Assembly: GCA_947652605.1 (NCBI GenBank) | Contig: OX393581.1 | Span: 32,358,788-32,422,787 of the forward strand | Source of the DNA: Elmis aenea | Taxonomy: Eukaryota > Arthropoda > Insecta > Coleoptera > Elmidae | Direction: 5' to 3' | DNA: 64,000 bases | Part shown: positions 47,859-59,113 of the stretch, in pieces | Numbering within the stretch: position 1 is the first letter of the stretch | Layout: every line of letters starts with the position of its first letter | Notes under the pieces: generated by a model | Database searches by the model: none | What the model saw: the letters and a program-made list of their open reading frames with translations, nothing else | What the model was told of the DNA's origin: nothing | Position numbers and translations under genes: made by a program

Positions 47859-48132
47859 CAGTGGCGTAGGCAGGAGGGGGTCAGAGGGTACAACCCCCCC
47901 CCTCTAGGTTCGCAATAAGTCATTATAGAGCCGGAGAAGTGTAAATTTGTTGCTAAAAAATGTTCTTCGGCTCTTTTTTTTACCGTTTATTAACTTCCCC
48001 CCCCATGTTGAAACCATCAAACATCCTGCTGCAAAAAAATACTTGAAAAGAGAGTGGTGACCTAAAAAAATAGGTCCTCAGCTATTTTTGCGTTTATTAA
48101 CCCCCCATGGAAGCATCCTGCCTACGCCACTG
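47859..48132. mobile_element. hAT-type MITE
   Basis: Ends 'cagtggcgtaggcagga' and 'tcctgcctacgccactg' are perfect inverted repeats, flanked by tctgggaa and tctgaaaa (6 of 8). The interior has C-runs at both sides. Confidence 0.82.
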
Positions 48133-48301
48133 TCTGAAAAATATAAGTAATGCTAAAATATACTAAAACAACGAAAATTTTAATATCTATTTACTTGGTG
48201 TTTTGGCAGGAACAATAACATTAATCACTATCGTCAATAGAAATTTTCGTTAAACGGTTAAAGAGGTTATAGGTTATAGGTATTTTGTGAGGTTATATGT
48301 A

Positions 48302-49236
48302 CAGGGTAGTCCATTTTTTTTTTGTAGCAGGACTTGAACAGTCGTCAGTCGATACAATTTTTTAAAGCGAATATTCCCTATCAACATGGGTTCTTAAACG
48401 CTTCATTTTAAAGAGTTGAAATTTTCGAAAAAAAATCGATAATTTTTAATCATTTCCCAACCAGTAAATATATTTAAACCAAATTTGGTATACAGCACCA
48501 TCTTACAGGTTACCACATTCGGTGAGAATGTCAAGCCCCACGAGCAACCAGTGGCGGAGTTGTGGGGGTTCAGTTTCAATAAGTTTTATAAAAAACCAGT
48601 ACGGCCCTGTTCAAAATCAAACTCGAACTTTTTTTTGTGTAGTAGAGCATTTTATTGTAAGCAAAAAGTATATCCTTACGTTTCCTCGTATCTACCACAG
48701 TTTGGCGCGGAATTTGATTTATTTTACTACTCTCGCGAAAAAATTTCTTATGTTCGATCTAAAATTATTGCTTATTCGAAATAAAGAAGTAATTACCGAT
48801 TTTTACAGTTTTTAATAAAAGAACATGCTAATAATGAGGGAAGAGGTTCCGCTAAATTAACGATTAATGTTCCACCGTTTGAGCATTTACTCTGCAACTT
48901 GCAATTTTCTACTTGTCGCGATATTTTTAGATCGAACATGAGCAAATTTTTCGCGAGAATAGTAAAATAAATCAAATTCTGCGCCAAACGGTGGTAGATA
49001 CGAAGAAAAGTCCTGAGACACTTTTTGTTTAAAATAAAATGCTCTACACTAAATCAAGTTCTAGTTTGATTTTGAATAAGGCCGTACTAGATTTTTATAA
49101 AATTTATTGAAACTGAACCACCACAACTCCGCCACTGGTTGCTTGTGGGGCTCGACATTCTCCCAGAATGTGGTAACCTGTAAGGTGGTGCTGTTTACCA
49201 AATTTGGTTTAAATATATCTACTGGTTGGGAAACGG
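48302..49236. mobile_element. Fold-back element (family I), right end missing
   Basis: TA-CAGGGTAGTCC at the left. Arms 48455-48790 and 48860-49236 are mirror images through 'caaccagtggcggagttgtg' and 'ggtatacagcaccat'. The right arm ends abruptly at 'ctggttgggaaacgg' without the terminal part present on the left. Confidence 0.78.
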
Positions 49237-50166
49237 TACAAAAATTAATATTAAATATTCTAATCAAATAATTTAAATTTAATGTAGTATGTAGCATTTT
49301 ATATAAAAGCCTAAGAATGGTACAAAAATTAATATTAAATACAGGGTGCACCACGACCCTGAGATTCTTCGATAGCTCCTTTATTAATGAAAATATCAAA
49401 AAATATTTAATACAAATATTGTGCGAACCTATTCTCTACATAACCTAAAATTATTTTCAAATATACAGGGTGTTTCGTTTGAGCGGCACATATAAAAATG
49501 TAATTTTTTTAAATGGAACACCCTGTATAATTTTACATTTTTGGATTCCTCTTAAAATTTACTTTAAAAAATGTATATGGTTATATAGGTCTTAAGTCAA
49601 CCGTCTTCGTAAAATTTAAATTTTTATGAAATTTTTGAACGATACAGCACTTTCAATTTTTTTTAACATTAAAGTTATTTAAAAAAGCGGTAATATTTCG
49701 TTTAAAAATTAAATTGACAATAGATTAATTAACACTTTGCGCTAACTACATTTAAAAAATATTATACAGGGTGTTTTTTACGCTTGGTCAAACTTGTGAA
49801 ACTTTAAACATCGATAAGTCATTTTTCTTAAATGCAACACCCTGTATATTATTATATTTTCTTGTAGAGAATTTAATTGTCTTTCGAAATTATTAAGCAT
49901 GTCCTATACCTAAAGTTAATATTTTTCGAGCTATCTCGATTTTTATTATTATTACTAAGGCAATCGAAATATTTTAAAGTCGGCCATGGAGGTAAGTCGA
50001 AATTTTTCAAGGAATTTTTAAACAGAAGAATAAAAAGAGGTGCAACTTTAATTTTAGGCTAAAAATGTACCCCATTTTTCCGAAATTTATTGTATAAATT
50101 GTTCAAGATTAAGTCCTTGTTCTACGCACAGCCGTAGACGTTTTGTCTGAAAGACTCTATTACCCT

Positions 50167-50376
50167 TTATAACATTTCGGGGGTTATACCATCAATAGCA
50201 ACACGAATTCTGTTCTGCATATCTTCAGCAGTTGTTGGGGGGTCTTGATACACCTGTTTTATGTGTCCCCACAAAAATAAATCGATAGGAGTAAGATCAG
50301 GTGACCTAGGTGGCCAGGAGATTAGTCTACCTCGCCCTATCCATCCATTAGGATATTCTGTGTTCGGCAACTGCAT
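50167..50376 (-). pseudogene. Transposase C-terminal fragment (Tc1/mariner DDE family)
   Basis: A 70-residue frame contains RLISWPPRSPDLTPIDLFLW and 'GHIKQVYQDPPTT', the region around the third catalytic Asp of Tc1/mariner-type transposases, followed by 'RIRVAIDGITPEML' and a stop. The N-terminal DNA-binding domain and the first two catalytic Asp residues are absent, because the element turns back on itself at about 50397. The transposase would have cut and pasted the element. This copy cannot do so. Confidence 0.9.
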
Positions 50377-50396
50377 TACTTGCTGTGTTGCTTTTG

Positions 50397-50513
50397 ATGG
50401 TATAACCCCCGAAATGTTATAAAGGGTAATAGAGTCTTTCAGACAACGTCTACGGCTGTGCGTAGAACATGAACAAGGATATAATCTTGAACAATTTATA
50501 CGATAAATTTCGG
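50397..50513 (+). pseudogene. Mirror copy of the transposase C-terminal codons
   Basis: On the plus strand the right arm reads (D)GITPEML-stop-RVIESF, RQRLRLCVEH, EQGYNLEQFIR and stop, the natural C-terminus of the same transposase family with one internal stop. The left arm carries the same codons on the minus strand with more damage. The two strands end at the same point, as expected for inverted duplication. Confidence 0.8.
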
Positions 50514-51508
50514 GAAAAAGGCGTGGATTTTAGCCTAAAATTAAAATTGCAGCTTTTTTAATTCTTTTATTCAAAAATTCTTTGAAAAATTACGACTTGC
50601 GTCCATGGCCGACTTTAAAATATTTCGATTGCCTTAGTAATAATAATAAAAATCGAGATAGCTCGAAAAATATTAACTTTAGGTATAGGACATGCTTAAT
50701 AATTTCGAAAGACAATTAAATTCTCTACAAGAAAATATAATAATATACAGGGTGTTGCATTTAAGAAAAATGACTTATCGATGTTTAAAGTTTCACAAGT
50801 TTGACCAAGCGTAAAAAACACCCTGTATAATATTTTTTAAATGTAGTTAGCGCAAAGTGTTAATTAATCTATTGTCAATTTAATTTTTAAACGAAATATT
50901 ACCGCTTTTTTAAATAACTTTATTGTTAAAAAAAATTGAAAGTGCTCTATCGTTTAAAAATTTCATAAAAATTTAAATTTTACGAAAACGGTTGACTTAA
51001 GACCTATATAACCATATACATTTTTTAAAGTAAATTTTAAGAGGAATCCAAAAATGTAAAAATATACAGGGTGTTCTATTTAAAAAAATTACATTTTTAT
51101 ATGTGCAGCTCAAACGAAACACCCTGTATATTTGAAAATAATTTTAGGTTATGTAGAAAATAGGTTTGCATAATATTTGTATTAAATATTTTTTGATATT
51201 TTCATTAATAAAGGAGCTATCGAAGAATCTCAGGGTCGTGGTGCACCCTGTATATTTTGTTTACAGGTTATAATTTTATTTATGGCAATGTCAGTGTGTT
51301 GGTGTCGCTATGGAAATGAAATGATTAATTAATACTTTATACATAATAATTATTGTAATTTAGTTCGTTTACATAACTTTCGTTCTATAATATAATTTTA
51401 ATTTGGTAGAAAAAATAGCATTTACAGCTTGAGTTAAAATCAGTTTTTTTCGTTCGTGAGATTGCTCAACAAAAAATCTCACCTCACGAGAAAAACTGGA
51501 CCTTCATC

Positions 51509-52072
51509 CAGGGGTTTGGAGCAGTCCAATTTTTTAGTTGCTCCCCTCCAGCTCCGCTCCGGCATCAAGATGCCTGCTCCAGCTCCGCTCCCGCTCCGCT
51601 CCGCGCTCTATTAATAAAATAAATTTTTTTATTTAAAAATTTGTTTTTTAAAACAAAGCTAAAATTTTATGAGATATGTGGAAATGGACCAAAAATTACA
51701 ATATTTGACCCTAAGAAACAAGTGAAGTTGAATAAATGAACAAATTATTGATCTTCAAAAGTTAAAAAAAGAAAAAAAAAGTTCTTTAAAATGTTTCAAA
51801 ATTCAAATACAAAATAATGAAAATTAATATTCAGAAAAGTTACATTATAATAATTTTACTTCAAAAAAATCAAATTTTGTTTATTTATAATTTTATTAAA
51901 TACTATACCCATGAGAATAATTCATTAAAAAAAAAATATTGTAGTTTATAATAATAAACTGGAGCAGTGGAGCAATCAAAATTATTTGCTCCGGGCTCCG
52001 CTCCCGCTCTGGGCAAAAACCCATTGCTCCACTGCTCCGCGCTCCAGCTCCGCGCTCCGCTCCAAACCCCTG
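51509..52072. mobile_element. hAT MITE tiled with GCTCCGCTCC motifs
   Basis: Ends 'caggggtttggagcag' and 'cgctccaaacccctg' are flanked by ccttcatc and ctttcatc (7 of 8). Subterminal regions are arrays of ctccgctcc and ctccagctcc words; the centre is AT-rich. Confidence 0.87.
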
Positions 52073-53990
52073 CTTTCATCTCGTTGTAAAATATACTATT
52101 AATTACGTGTCTTCATGTAAGGAGGTATTGGTGGGTTTTGGAATATGCATTATTTTAACGAAAGTAGAGGTGGTTTAAAAATTCTAATGACAAAAAAAAA
52201 AACAACTCGACTTTTACTTTTCTCCGACACTCTTAATTACGGGCCCTACTTATTTGGACATTTATATTTGTTGTCTAGTGATTATTTTTGCTAATAATTA
52301 AAAAACGAGTTGTTTGCATCCTATGGGTCTTCTTGGCTCGTGGGTCCGTGTCCACCGATTGTTACGCCACTGCCTGCACAAATAGAGACCTTAATTTTAA
52401 ATACATTTTATGAATAACTTTAACTTAAATCATATTTCATTGTTGAAAATAAGCATTATTATCTTTTTCATTAATTTTTTCCGTACGTTATATATTTGAA
52501 CTAAAACCACTTTAAATTTATTATATTTTAGTATGAAAAGTCTTAATAGACTGCAATGCAAGCGATAGCTGCTTTTGTCTGTTTTTATGCCATTCGCCTT
52601 CAATTATTATTCAATAATAATGACTTGGTAAAAAATAAAAATAAATAATTGTTACTATTGTTTTCCGTCATTGAACAATTATACCAGTAACAATATGCTG
52701 TTTGTCAGCGACAACTCTTTTATATTTTTATTGCCCCTAAAATAACTTCATTTCCTATACTACGGACAAGGTGTGTTGTGTAGTATGTCAATCGTAAAAT
52801 TGTTATTTAAAACCTTGAAAGAAGCGAATAATTGACTGTAGTCGTTTTGTACTTAAATGTTATTCTTACTCGCCGGTTTTAAAAATATCTTGTTGACCAA
52901 TTATGCCATTAAAGGTAGTCTTGCGTTACATTACTCTAATGTTAATATTAGATATAAATAACTGCCGTCAAATTATCTGTCTAACCAACAATTTTCTAAT
53001 TAAATTAGAATCGTTATATGCTAATAAGCATCTAAACAGTTATTGACAAATTACGAAAATAAAACAGCATAATCGAATCAGTCTATTAAGTTTAACTAGT
53101 AATATTGACTTAAGCGCAAAGTTTGTAAGCATAACAACATTATCAATTACTTTGATTGACAGAATTCATTATTCTAATCACAATTTCTTATGGTCGTGAG
53201 ATGAAATCATATGTTAAAAGAAAATGTGTCTGCTAACCTCTAACATTACAGTCATATTTGACTATTGAGTTGTAATGGTGACTTCGATTAAAATTAAGAT
53301 AAAAAGTTATGTGCTTTAAAATAATTGTTTTAAATAAGGTTTTAAAATAGTTATGTCTTATAAGCCTAAAATGGATCAAAAATTTGGAACATTAATATTA
53401 GACAACTATTGGTAGAGGACCCTTACGTAAGAATGTTTTTCGTTTATAATCTGTTCCTCAGAAACAAAATTATATTCGTTCAAATTTTTTTAAATAATTT
53501 CAAGTTTTATGTTAGTTCCAACAAAATAAACATATGTATTGTATTTTGAAGTATACGTTTTAATTGTTTACGCAGTTCGTTTTAAATGTAAATACATAGC
53601 AAAAAACACTTATCTTAGAGACATAAATAAATTAAGTATTTTTTTAAACTACTGCTCTTAGAAAAAATAAGTCTTAGAATTATTTTTTACTACTTTTTAT
53701 CGTTTCAAAATTGTTTTGCAGGCTACATTGGCTGGCCCCTTGTTAGCTATTTTAATTGAAACTTTTTTTTTTTGAAAAGATTTTTTGGTGCATGTAGACT
53801 TGGATCACGCAACATAGCAAATCCAATGGTAAATGCTTAAAAGTCGTATGTTATTTCCCCTAACTATTTTAGAAAAAAAGTGCAAATAGGTTTTTTGTAA
53901 AGAAAAAATCCTGAATCCATAAATGTAATCAATATAAATTTTTAGTTTTCCAGTAACTGAAAATAAGCAAATTACAAAACGCGTTTTGAC
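52073..53990. other. AT-rich intergenic DNA
   Basis: A hAT-type end 'gttacgccactg' at about 52361-52372 has no convincing partner. Otherwise nothing was recognised. Confidence 0.4.
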
Positions 53991-54019
53991 AAAAATCTGA
54001 AAGTACTGCCTTAGAATTA

Positions 54020-54480
54020 TGTTATGACAACTGTCCAGCCTAATGTCACTTATACTGTAAAAAAAAGATGCAAAATTAAATTGTCTTTCAAAATGTATGA
54101 GGTTGTATGTGCCTTAAATCAATCGTTTTTGAGTTATTTAAGTTTTTATGGAAATTTTGACAGACGCTCGACTCTAAGAAAATATTGATATTTCACAACA
54201 TAACAATGTCAGAACGAATTCCTTTGAAACTTTGTCGATAATAGTGTCGTACTGATTGCTGCTAGTTAAACTTTCAAAAATAATGCACAGGGTTTTTGTG
54301 CTCGGCCCAAAAGCTTAAACTTCAAACACGGATAAGTCATTTTTTTAAAATGGAACACCCTATATATTTTTACATATTCTTATCGATAATATAATTATCT
54401 TTGAAATTTGTTAAAGGTCTATTTTGTCTAAAATTAATATTTCTCTATTGCGGTTTTCATGATAATTAATGGGCACAAAC
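54020..54480. mobile_element. Decayed fragment of a family A fold-back
   Basis: Segments such as 'gttttgagttatttaa' type sequence, 'gacagacgctcg', 'ataatgcacagggtttttgt', 'ggataagtcattttttta' and 'ggaacaccctatatattttt' follow the order seen in 62695-63357. Ends are lost. Confidence 0.6.
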
Positions 54481-54670
54481 AAAATATTTAATAGAAATTA
54501 ATTAGTCGGCTTTGGAAATACCTTGATAATTTGTTTTAAATGTCAAATAAGTTCTATTTTCATCTTTAAGTTATATTTAACCTGATTATAAATTACTTTA
54601 ATAAAAATTAATAAAATCAAAATTGTTTTATCGACATAAAAGAGTTTCCTTTTTAAGGCCAATGTGAATA

Positions 54671-54861
54671 CATACTGTATGATTAGTTTTTGCAATATAC
54701 CTAAAATTGCAACCCTAGCATTAAAGAACTAATAATATTATTAATATTAACTATCAACTGCTCTTATACACAGGACATTTTTAGGAACATGACTTTAATT
54801 ACGCGTATAAACATTAAATATACGATTTTAGGAATATTGCAAAAACTAATCATACAATATG
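54671..54861. mobile_element. 191-base MITE with TA duplication
   Basis: 37-base inverted ends (catactgtatgattagtttt and so on) with two mismatches, flanked by TA on both sides. No coding capacity. Confidence 0.8.
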
Positions 54862-55372
54862 TATAAAAAAAGTGTGAGTTAAGAACTGATTTTATTAAAA
54901 TAATTAGTGTCAAGTGAACTTATACTTCTGTAGGTAATTTTTACGTACATAATTAAACACATTTAACTTGAATGATTATAAATGTTCGAAAGGTAGCCGC
55001 ATTTGGACACAATAAGTAAATTTTGCTACTGGAAATTTTCTTTAATCTAGTTGGAATAAAAATAAAAATTGAGGAAAAGTAATAATAGTATTAAAACCAT
55101 TTTTCATTTTTGATTGTTTTTCCTTCTTGCTGTAAGAACTCCATAAATATGGCCAATTAAATTTGATTACACTTTATTGTTCTGTCTAACGTTTGATATA
55201 TTTCTTATTGTAGGATGTGCCGAAACAATTTTAAACTAGTAAAAGCCAAACATTAAATTTTATAGAATTTATATTTAAATTTATGAATATTTTATCGCCC
55301 ACCAGTCACCCATTTTATCAATGACATTGGATGACTAATAATTTGCTTTGGATATAAAAATAGAAATAGTGA

Positions 55373-55790
55373 AATAGTTATTTATGTATCAAGGCCAAAA
55401 AGTGTAACTTTTTCGGCCGCGTCTGGTTTGCTGGCCGAGACGTAGTCGAGGCCAGCAAACAGGCAAGGCCGAAAAAGTACGTTTTGGCCGAGGTGCATAT
55501 TACATCTTTTGTGCGATCGAATTAAAAACAATTTAAATTTTTAGTAATTTTCAAAATTATGGGTTAGAAACTACGTGACATTCTGTCACTGACAGATGAC
55601 GGCGTGTGTACTGCATTACCGGCCCTATCCTTAGCAACGGCCGTTAAAGTTACTTTTTCGGCCGTTGCTAAGGGTAACGGCCTGAAAAGTAACTTTTACG
55701 GCCGTTGCTAAGGATAGGGCCGGTAATGCAGTACTTTATGGTTGCTAACGCGTCCGTCAAACAGCTGTTTCTAGTACGAACGCACAAAAA
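55373..55790. repeat. GC-rich interspersed repeat (family J, copy 2)
   Basis: It is almost identical to 24867-25263 and longer by an insertion beside 'ggccgcgtctggtttgctgg'. It carries the same palindromic block of 'ccttagcaacggccgt' and 'acggccgttgctaagga', here better preserved. No coding frame. Confidence 0.8.
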
Positions 55791-56503
55791 ATATATTTTT
55801 TAAAGTAATAATTTCTTAGTTGTCTTGAAATATTTCAGTGTTCAAGTTCAATACACGATTATAATAATTATACAACGGCTTTGGTCTCTTTAATAATCTA
55901 TTCGAAGCTACTGGATACACTAAGCAAATATTTAATTAATAAAAAAGGAATTTAAAGGACAGCCTACGCGTATCTCGCTAAGATAGTATTTACTGTTATT
56001 CTGATTGTCAACAAATATTGTAAGTCATACTAAATTTTTTTTGTGTAAGTTTACCTCGGAGGTTATCCAACGGCCTTGGTTAACTTGCCGTTTTATGTTT
56101 TCAAACCATCAATACTTGCTTCAAGTTGGCGTTCTATCATGTTTCAGTAAAAACAAAAACAGTTTCGACGATTTCTGTTAAACATTTAAATATTAAAAAA
56201 AAATAAATTCCAAACCTAATAAATTCAAAAATAATAATTTTTAAAACAATTTTATTAAGCATTATTATTAAAAATTGTATTTTTTCTGAATACTAAGGAA
56301 GGAAAACTAATATCTTATATTTAAACTTATTAATAAGTTTTTTAATTTTTTTTTTGCTTCGTTAAGTAATAATAGATAGCAAATAGCAACATGGTAGAAC
56401 AATACCCAGGGCCGACTTTACACGGTAAGCAGTTTACTTTATTATTAAAAAAATCTATTTGTTTAGTTGTACTTGCGTTATTATTCTTGCTAAACTTATA
56501 CAG
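55791..56503. other. AT-rich intergenic DNA
   Basis: Nothing supportable was found. Confidence 0.4.
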
Positions 56504-57421
56504 GTAGGGGAACGCGGGGCAGAACGGACACTTTAATATATAAATAGTTGTAATTTATTAATTTAAGTTAGGAAGAATCTGAAAATTTGTATTTGTATTC
56601 TCTGTTGATTCGTTTTTTAAAATTTAATTACAAAATAAAATATTATCCTGAACTATAAAGTGTAAATTCAGAAAGAAGAAAAAATGGCAAACGGTCCATT
56701 CTGCCCCGGGGTTGGGGCAGAACGGACCTTCTTTGAAAAATTGTTTAATTTGTTAAAAAGAGTCAAAGTAGTCATAGCAGAACGTAATTGAGCTTATTAT
56801 TCGAACAACGTAATAATAATAATGTAGATCTTTCAAAGATAAATGCTTAATAAACTTAAAATTAATTCGATAAAACATAAAAAATTTAAAAAATTATTTT
56901 CATTGTTCATTGTCTGTTAAATCATAGATAGTGTCAACAGAAGGTTACAGTACAAGAAACATATTTAGAAAAGAAATAAGAAAGAAAAATCGTACAGGGG
57001 GCGGAATGGAACCTCGGTCCATCGTGCCCCGGTCCGTCCTGCCCCATCCGTCTAAGTTAGGTACAGTTCAAATTCCTCTAGAATGGTCTATGAAATATAC
57101 AACAGTAAATACACAGGAACGTAGTCCAAGACTCGCAGTTTAACGATATATCAAGAAAAAATTTAATAAAATTAAAGTTTTTGCTTACTTTGCATATGAT
57201 TATGACAACCAATTACAACACAGAACGATAACACAAGCAAATACGGGACACGTGCGAATACGCTTATCTAGAATGACCAAGAATGACAAAAATATCGTCA
57301 CTGTTTGTTATGCTTTACTTAAAGTTCCTAAAAATTTTCTTAGATAGTGACACGGTACAATTCAAAAAATAAGCGGTGTTCCGTTCTGCCCCGTGGTTCC
57401 GTTCTGCCCCGCGTTCCCCTA
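56504..57421. mobile_element. MITE tiled with GGGGCAGAACGG motifs
   Basis: Ends 'taggggaacgcggggcag' and 'ctgccccgcgttcccct' form a perfect inverted repeat of about 20 bases. Flanks ttatacag and tattacag (6 of 8) suggest an 8-bp duplication. The motif ggggcagaacgg recurs near both ends (56516, 56705-56728 and, inverted, 57020-57050, 57380-57412). The open frame 56931-57143 overlaps the motif array and is not taken as coding. Confidence 0.82.
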
Positions 57422-57432
57422 TATTACAGCTA

Positions 57433-57705
57433 CCGAGCTTGGTGGCTGGTTGGTAAAACAACCTAACTTGTAATCGGGAGGTCCCGGGTTCGATTCCCAG
57501 GTCCGACTGTCATTGTAGAGGTTTCAGGTGGTTTCCTCTATGGTTAAGGCAAATGCTGTGGCAGTACTTCCACCTATCCTTACCCATCCTTGACTAACCA
57601 CATCCTTACCCTCTATCCTTGTACCTCTAACGACTGAAGAGGGGGTCAACCCCCCTATAGCAGTCTCCGCGCGAGCGGAAAAAAACACGTGACCTTTGAC
57701 CTTGA
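57433..57705 (+). mobile_element. tRNA-derived SINE
   Basis: The 5' part has an RNA polymerase III A box (TGGCTGGTTGG, 57443-57453) and B box (GGTTCGATTCC, 57487-57497) about 34 bases apart, like a tRNA, followed by an unrelated body and a tail 'gacctttgaccttga'. An 11-bp target duplication, tattacagcta, flanks it (57422-57432 and 57706-57716). It does not fold as a complete tRNA (no paired acceptor stem), so it is a retroposon. Confidence 0.88.
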
Positions 57706-57731
57706 TATTACAGCTAATCTAATTATATACA

Positions 57732-58140
57732 CGGTGTCCAGTTTAAAAGAAGTACATGGGTATCTTGGAAACCGTTAGAAATACAAAATCGATTAAATAG
57801 GGAAACAGTTGCGCAATTACATGTGTAACAATAATCCAGTTTTACATTTTCAATAATTCATCCTGTTACGTAATTACACGATGAAAACAAAAAACGTACG
57901 TTGTCTTAAAACCTCCATATTACCATTATTTGAAAAGATTTGTGCGCCAAATTTTCAGGATCGAAGAAGTAACTAATAAGGATTTTAAAAATGACATTAA
58001 AACGATTCTAGGTCCTGCCATGTTTCGCGCGGTCATGCCCAACTTTTGTTTCTCTTACGGACGCCATATTTTGCATTTTTCAAATCTCCATAACAAAAGT
58101 TTTTCAACCATGTAATCATCCGTAAGTTTAACCTAGGGAA
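57732..58140. mobile_element. Possible half element with mariner-like end
   Basis: TA then 'cacggtgtccagttt' resembles the CAGGGTGTCC end with one change. The body has no identified partner end; the right boundary is arbitrary. Confidence 0.3.
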
Positions 58141-58463
58141 AATATAAAAAATTGCAAAATTAAGGTTTTACCACAGTAGGCCTTGGTGTCATATTGGAGT
58201 ATATTGTTAAAGCAATAAATAAAAAATGATTAGCAATTAGCATAAAAATAAAACGTTAATATTTTTGAAATTGTGCTGTGTAGTCAAATGGAGTTTGTGT
58301 ATCTTAAAGGTCTTTAACATGATAGGACGCTTAGCATGATTACAAGTGGACCTGCTAATAATTGTTTTCAACCTGTATCTCAAATTATTAAAAACTAGTT
58401 AAGAAATTGAATACGAGATGTTGTATAGTTAGGAACTTGAACACGAGACGGTGTGGAGAGCAT

Positions 58464-58487
58464 AGAGAGAGAGAGAGAGAGAGAGAG
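58464..58487. repeat. (GA)n microsatellite
   Basis: About twelve GA units in an otherwise non-repetitive stretch. Confidence 0.9.
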
Positions 58488-58744
58488 CTGTAGATCACAG
58501 CAGAACGTTGTATCACGTTGTGTGTTAACTCTGTTAACGATGTATGAAGTTGAACAATAAAATTATTATACAGTCCATACTATTGAGGGTGTATATTTGT
58601 CAACACAAAAACTAATACACGAAAACAAAAAACAATCATACATGAAAACCAAATTTATTTTTACACAAACATATTTAAAGTAAACAATATACCATACCTA
58701 TGTATTGAATTTTCTTACATTGAAGTTACTTATAATCTTAACAT

Positions 58745-58750
58745 TTTATT
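58745..58750 (-). terminator. Poly(A) signal of the small minus-strand gene
   Basis: AATAAA on the minus strand lies 14 bases after the TAA stop of the 58765-59037 gene, an arrangement typical of compact genes. Confidence 0.6.
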
Positions 58751-58764
58751 GCTAATCCTGTAGA

Positions 58765-59037
58765 TTACACATCGGCTGGAATAACACTTGCTATTTGGCT
58801 GAGCACTAACACAATACCGCCTACTTCGATTCTATTGTAGGTTAGTAAATCCAATTCCACAGCTTCTGATATTAAGAAGATTTTGTCTTCAATGACGCAG
58901 TTAATATATCCCTCCACGGCCTTTTCATGTTTATTTTTTAATAGAATCAGCACTTTTGTGTGGTGCTTAACAAAATATGCAATAGATTTAATGAATATGC
59001 CTAAATCACTTGGGCAGAAGTTGTCGGCGATTGTCAT
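58765..59037 (-). CDS. Small intronless protein, possibly Sm/LSm-like fold
   Basis: An open frame of 90 codons starts at ATG 59037 (context caaaaaATGa; the frame upstream holds only a GTG before an in-frame TAA) and stops at TAA 58765. The protein begins MTIADNF and ends IASVIPADV. From about residue 22 it alternates short hydrophobic strands and turns: TKVLILLKN, then AVEGYINCVIEDKIFLIS, then RIEVGGIVLVLSQ. The pattern of a strand with V-x-L-x-L-K, a following V-x-G-Y-I and a late I-x-G-x-x-V segment recalls the Sm1/Sm2 motifs of small RNA-binding Sm/LSm proteins. The signature residues are incomplete, so this is only a fold suggestion. A poly(A) signal follows at once. A retrocopy is possible because there are no introns, but the frame is intact. 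Confidence 0.6.
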   Translation of the reverse strand: MTIADNFCPSDLGIFIKSIAYFVKHHTKVLILLKNKHEKAVEGYINCVIEDKIFLISEAVELDLLTYNRIEVGGIVLVLSQIASVIPADV

Positions 59038-59097
59038 TTTTTGTTGTTTATTTGTCACCAGCGACACTTATTTTAGAAATTAATAGAAACTTGCAAA

Positions 59098-59113
59098 ATG
59101 GCTGCAACTAAAC
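59098..59113 (+). CDS. Possible divergent first coding exon
   Basis: ATG at 59098 has an excellent start context (gcaaaATGGct) and reads MAATK before a donor-like AAC|gtatgt. It lies 60 bases from, and divergent to, the start of the minus-strand gene, suggesting a shared promoter. No following exon was found, so the call is weak. Confidence 0.2.

Larger units (their letters stand above)
49342..51250. mobile_element. 1.9-kb fold-back element with captured transposase end (family H)
   Basis: TA-CAGGGTGCACCACGACCCTG and its reverse complement, flanked by TA. Arms of about 840 bases pair with very few differences. The unpaired centre is 50188-50396. The centre and inner arms carry the C-terminal part of a DDE transposase on the minus strand, and the right arm carries the same last ~35 codons on the plus strand. 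So the palindrome is an inverted duplication of the 3' end of a mariner-type transposon. Confidence 0.92.

Noticed and set aside
57433..57510. tRNA gene
   Set aside because: A and B boxes are present, but there is no proper acceptor stem; it continues into a longer body and is flanked by an 11-bp duplication. It is a SINE.
58415..58575. Possible solo LTR (TGTTG... with AATAAA and ...ATACA)
   Set aside because: No target duplication and no matching second copy in the window. The TG...CA ends could be chance.
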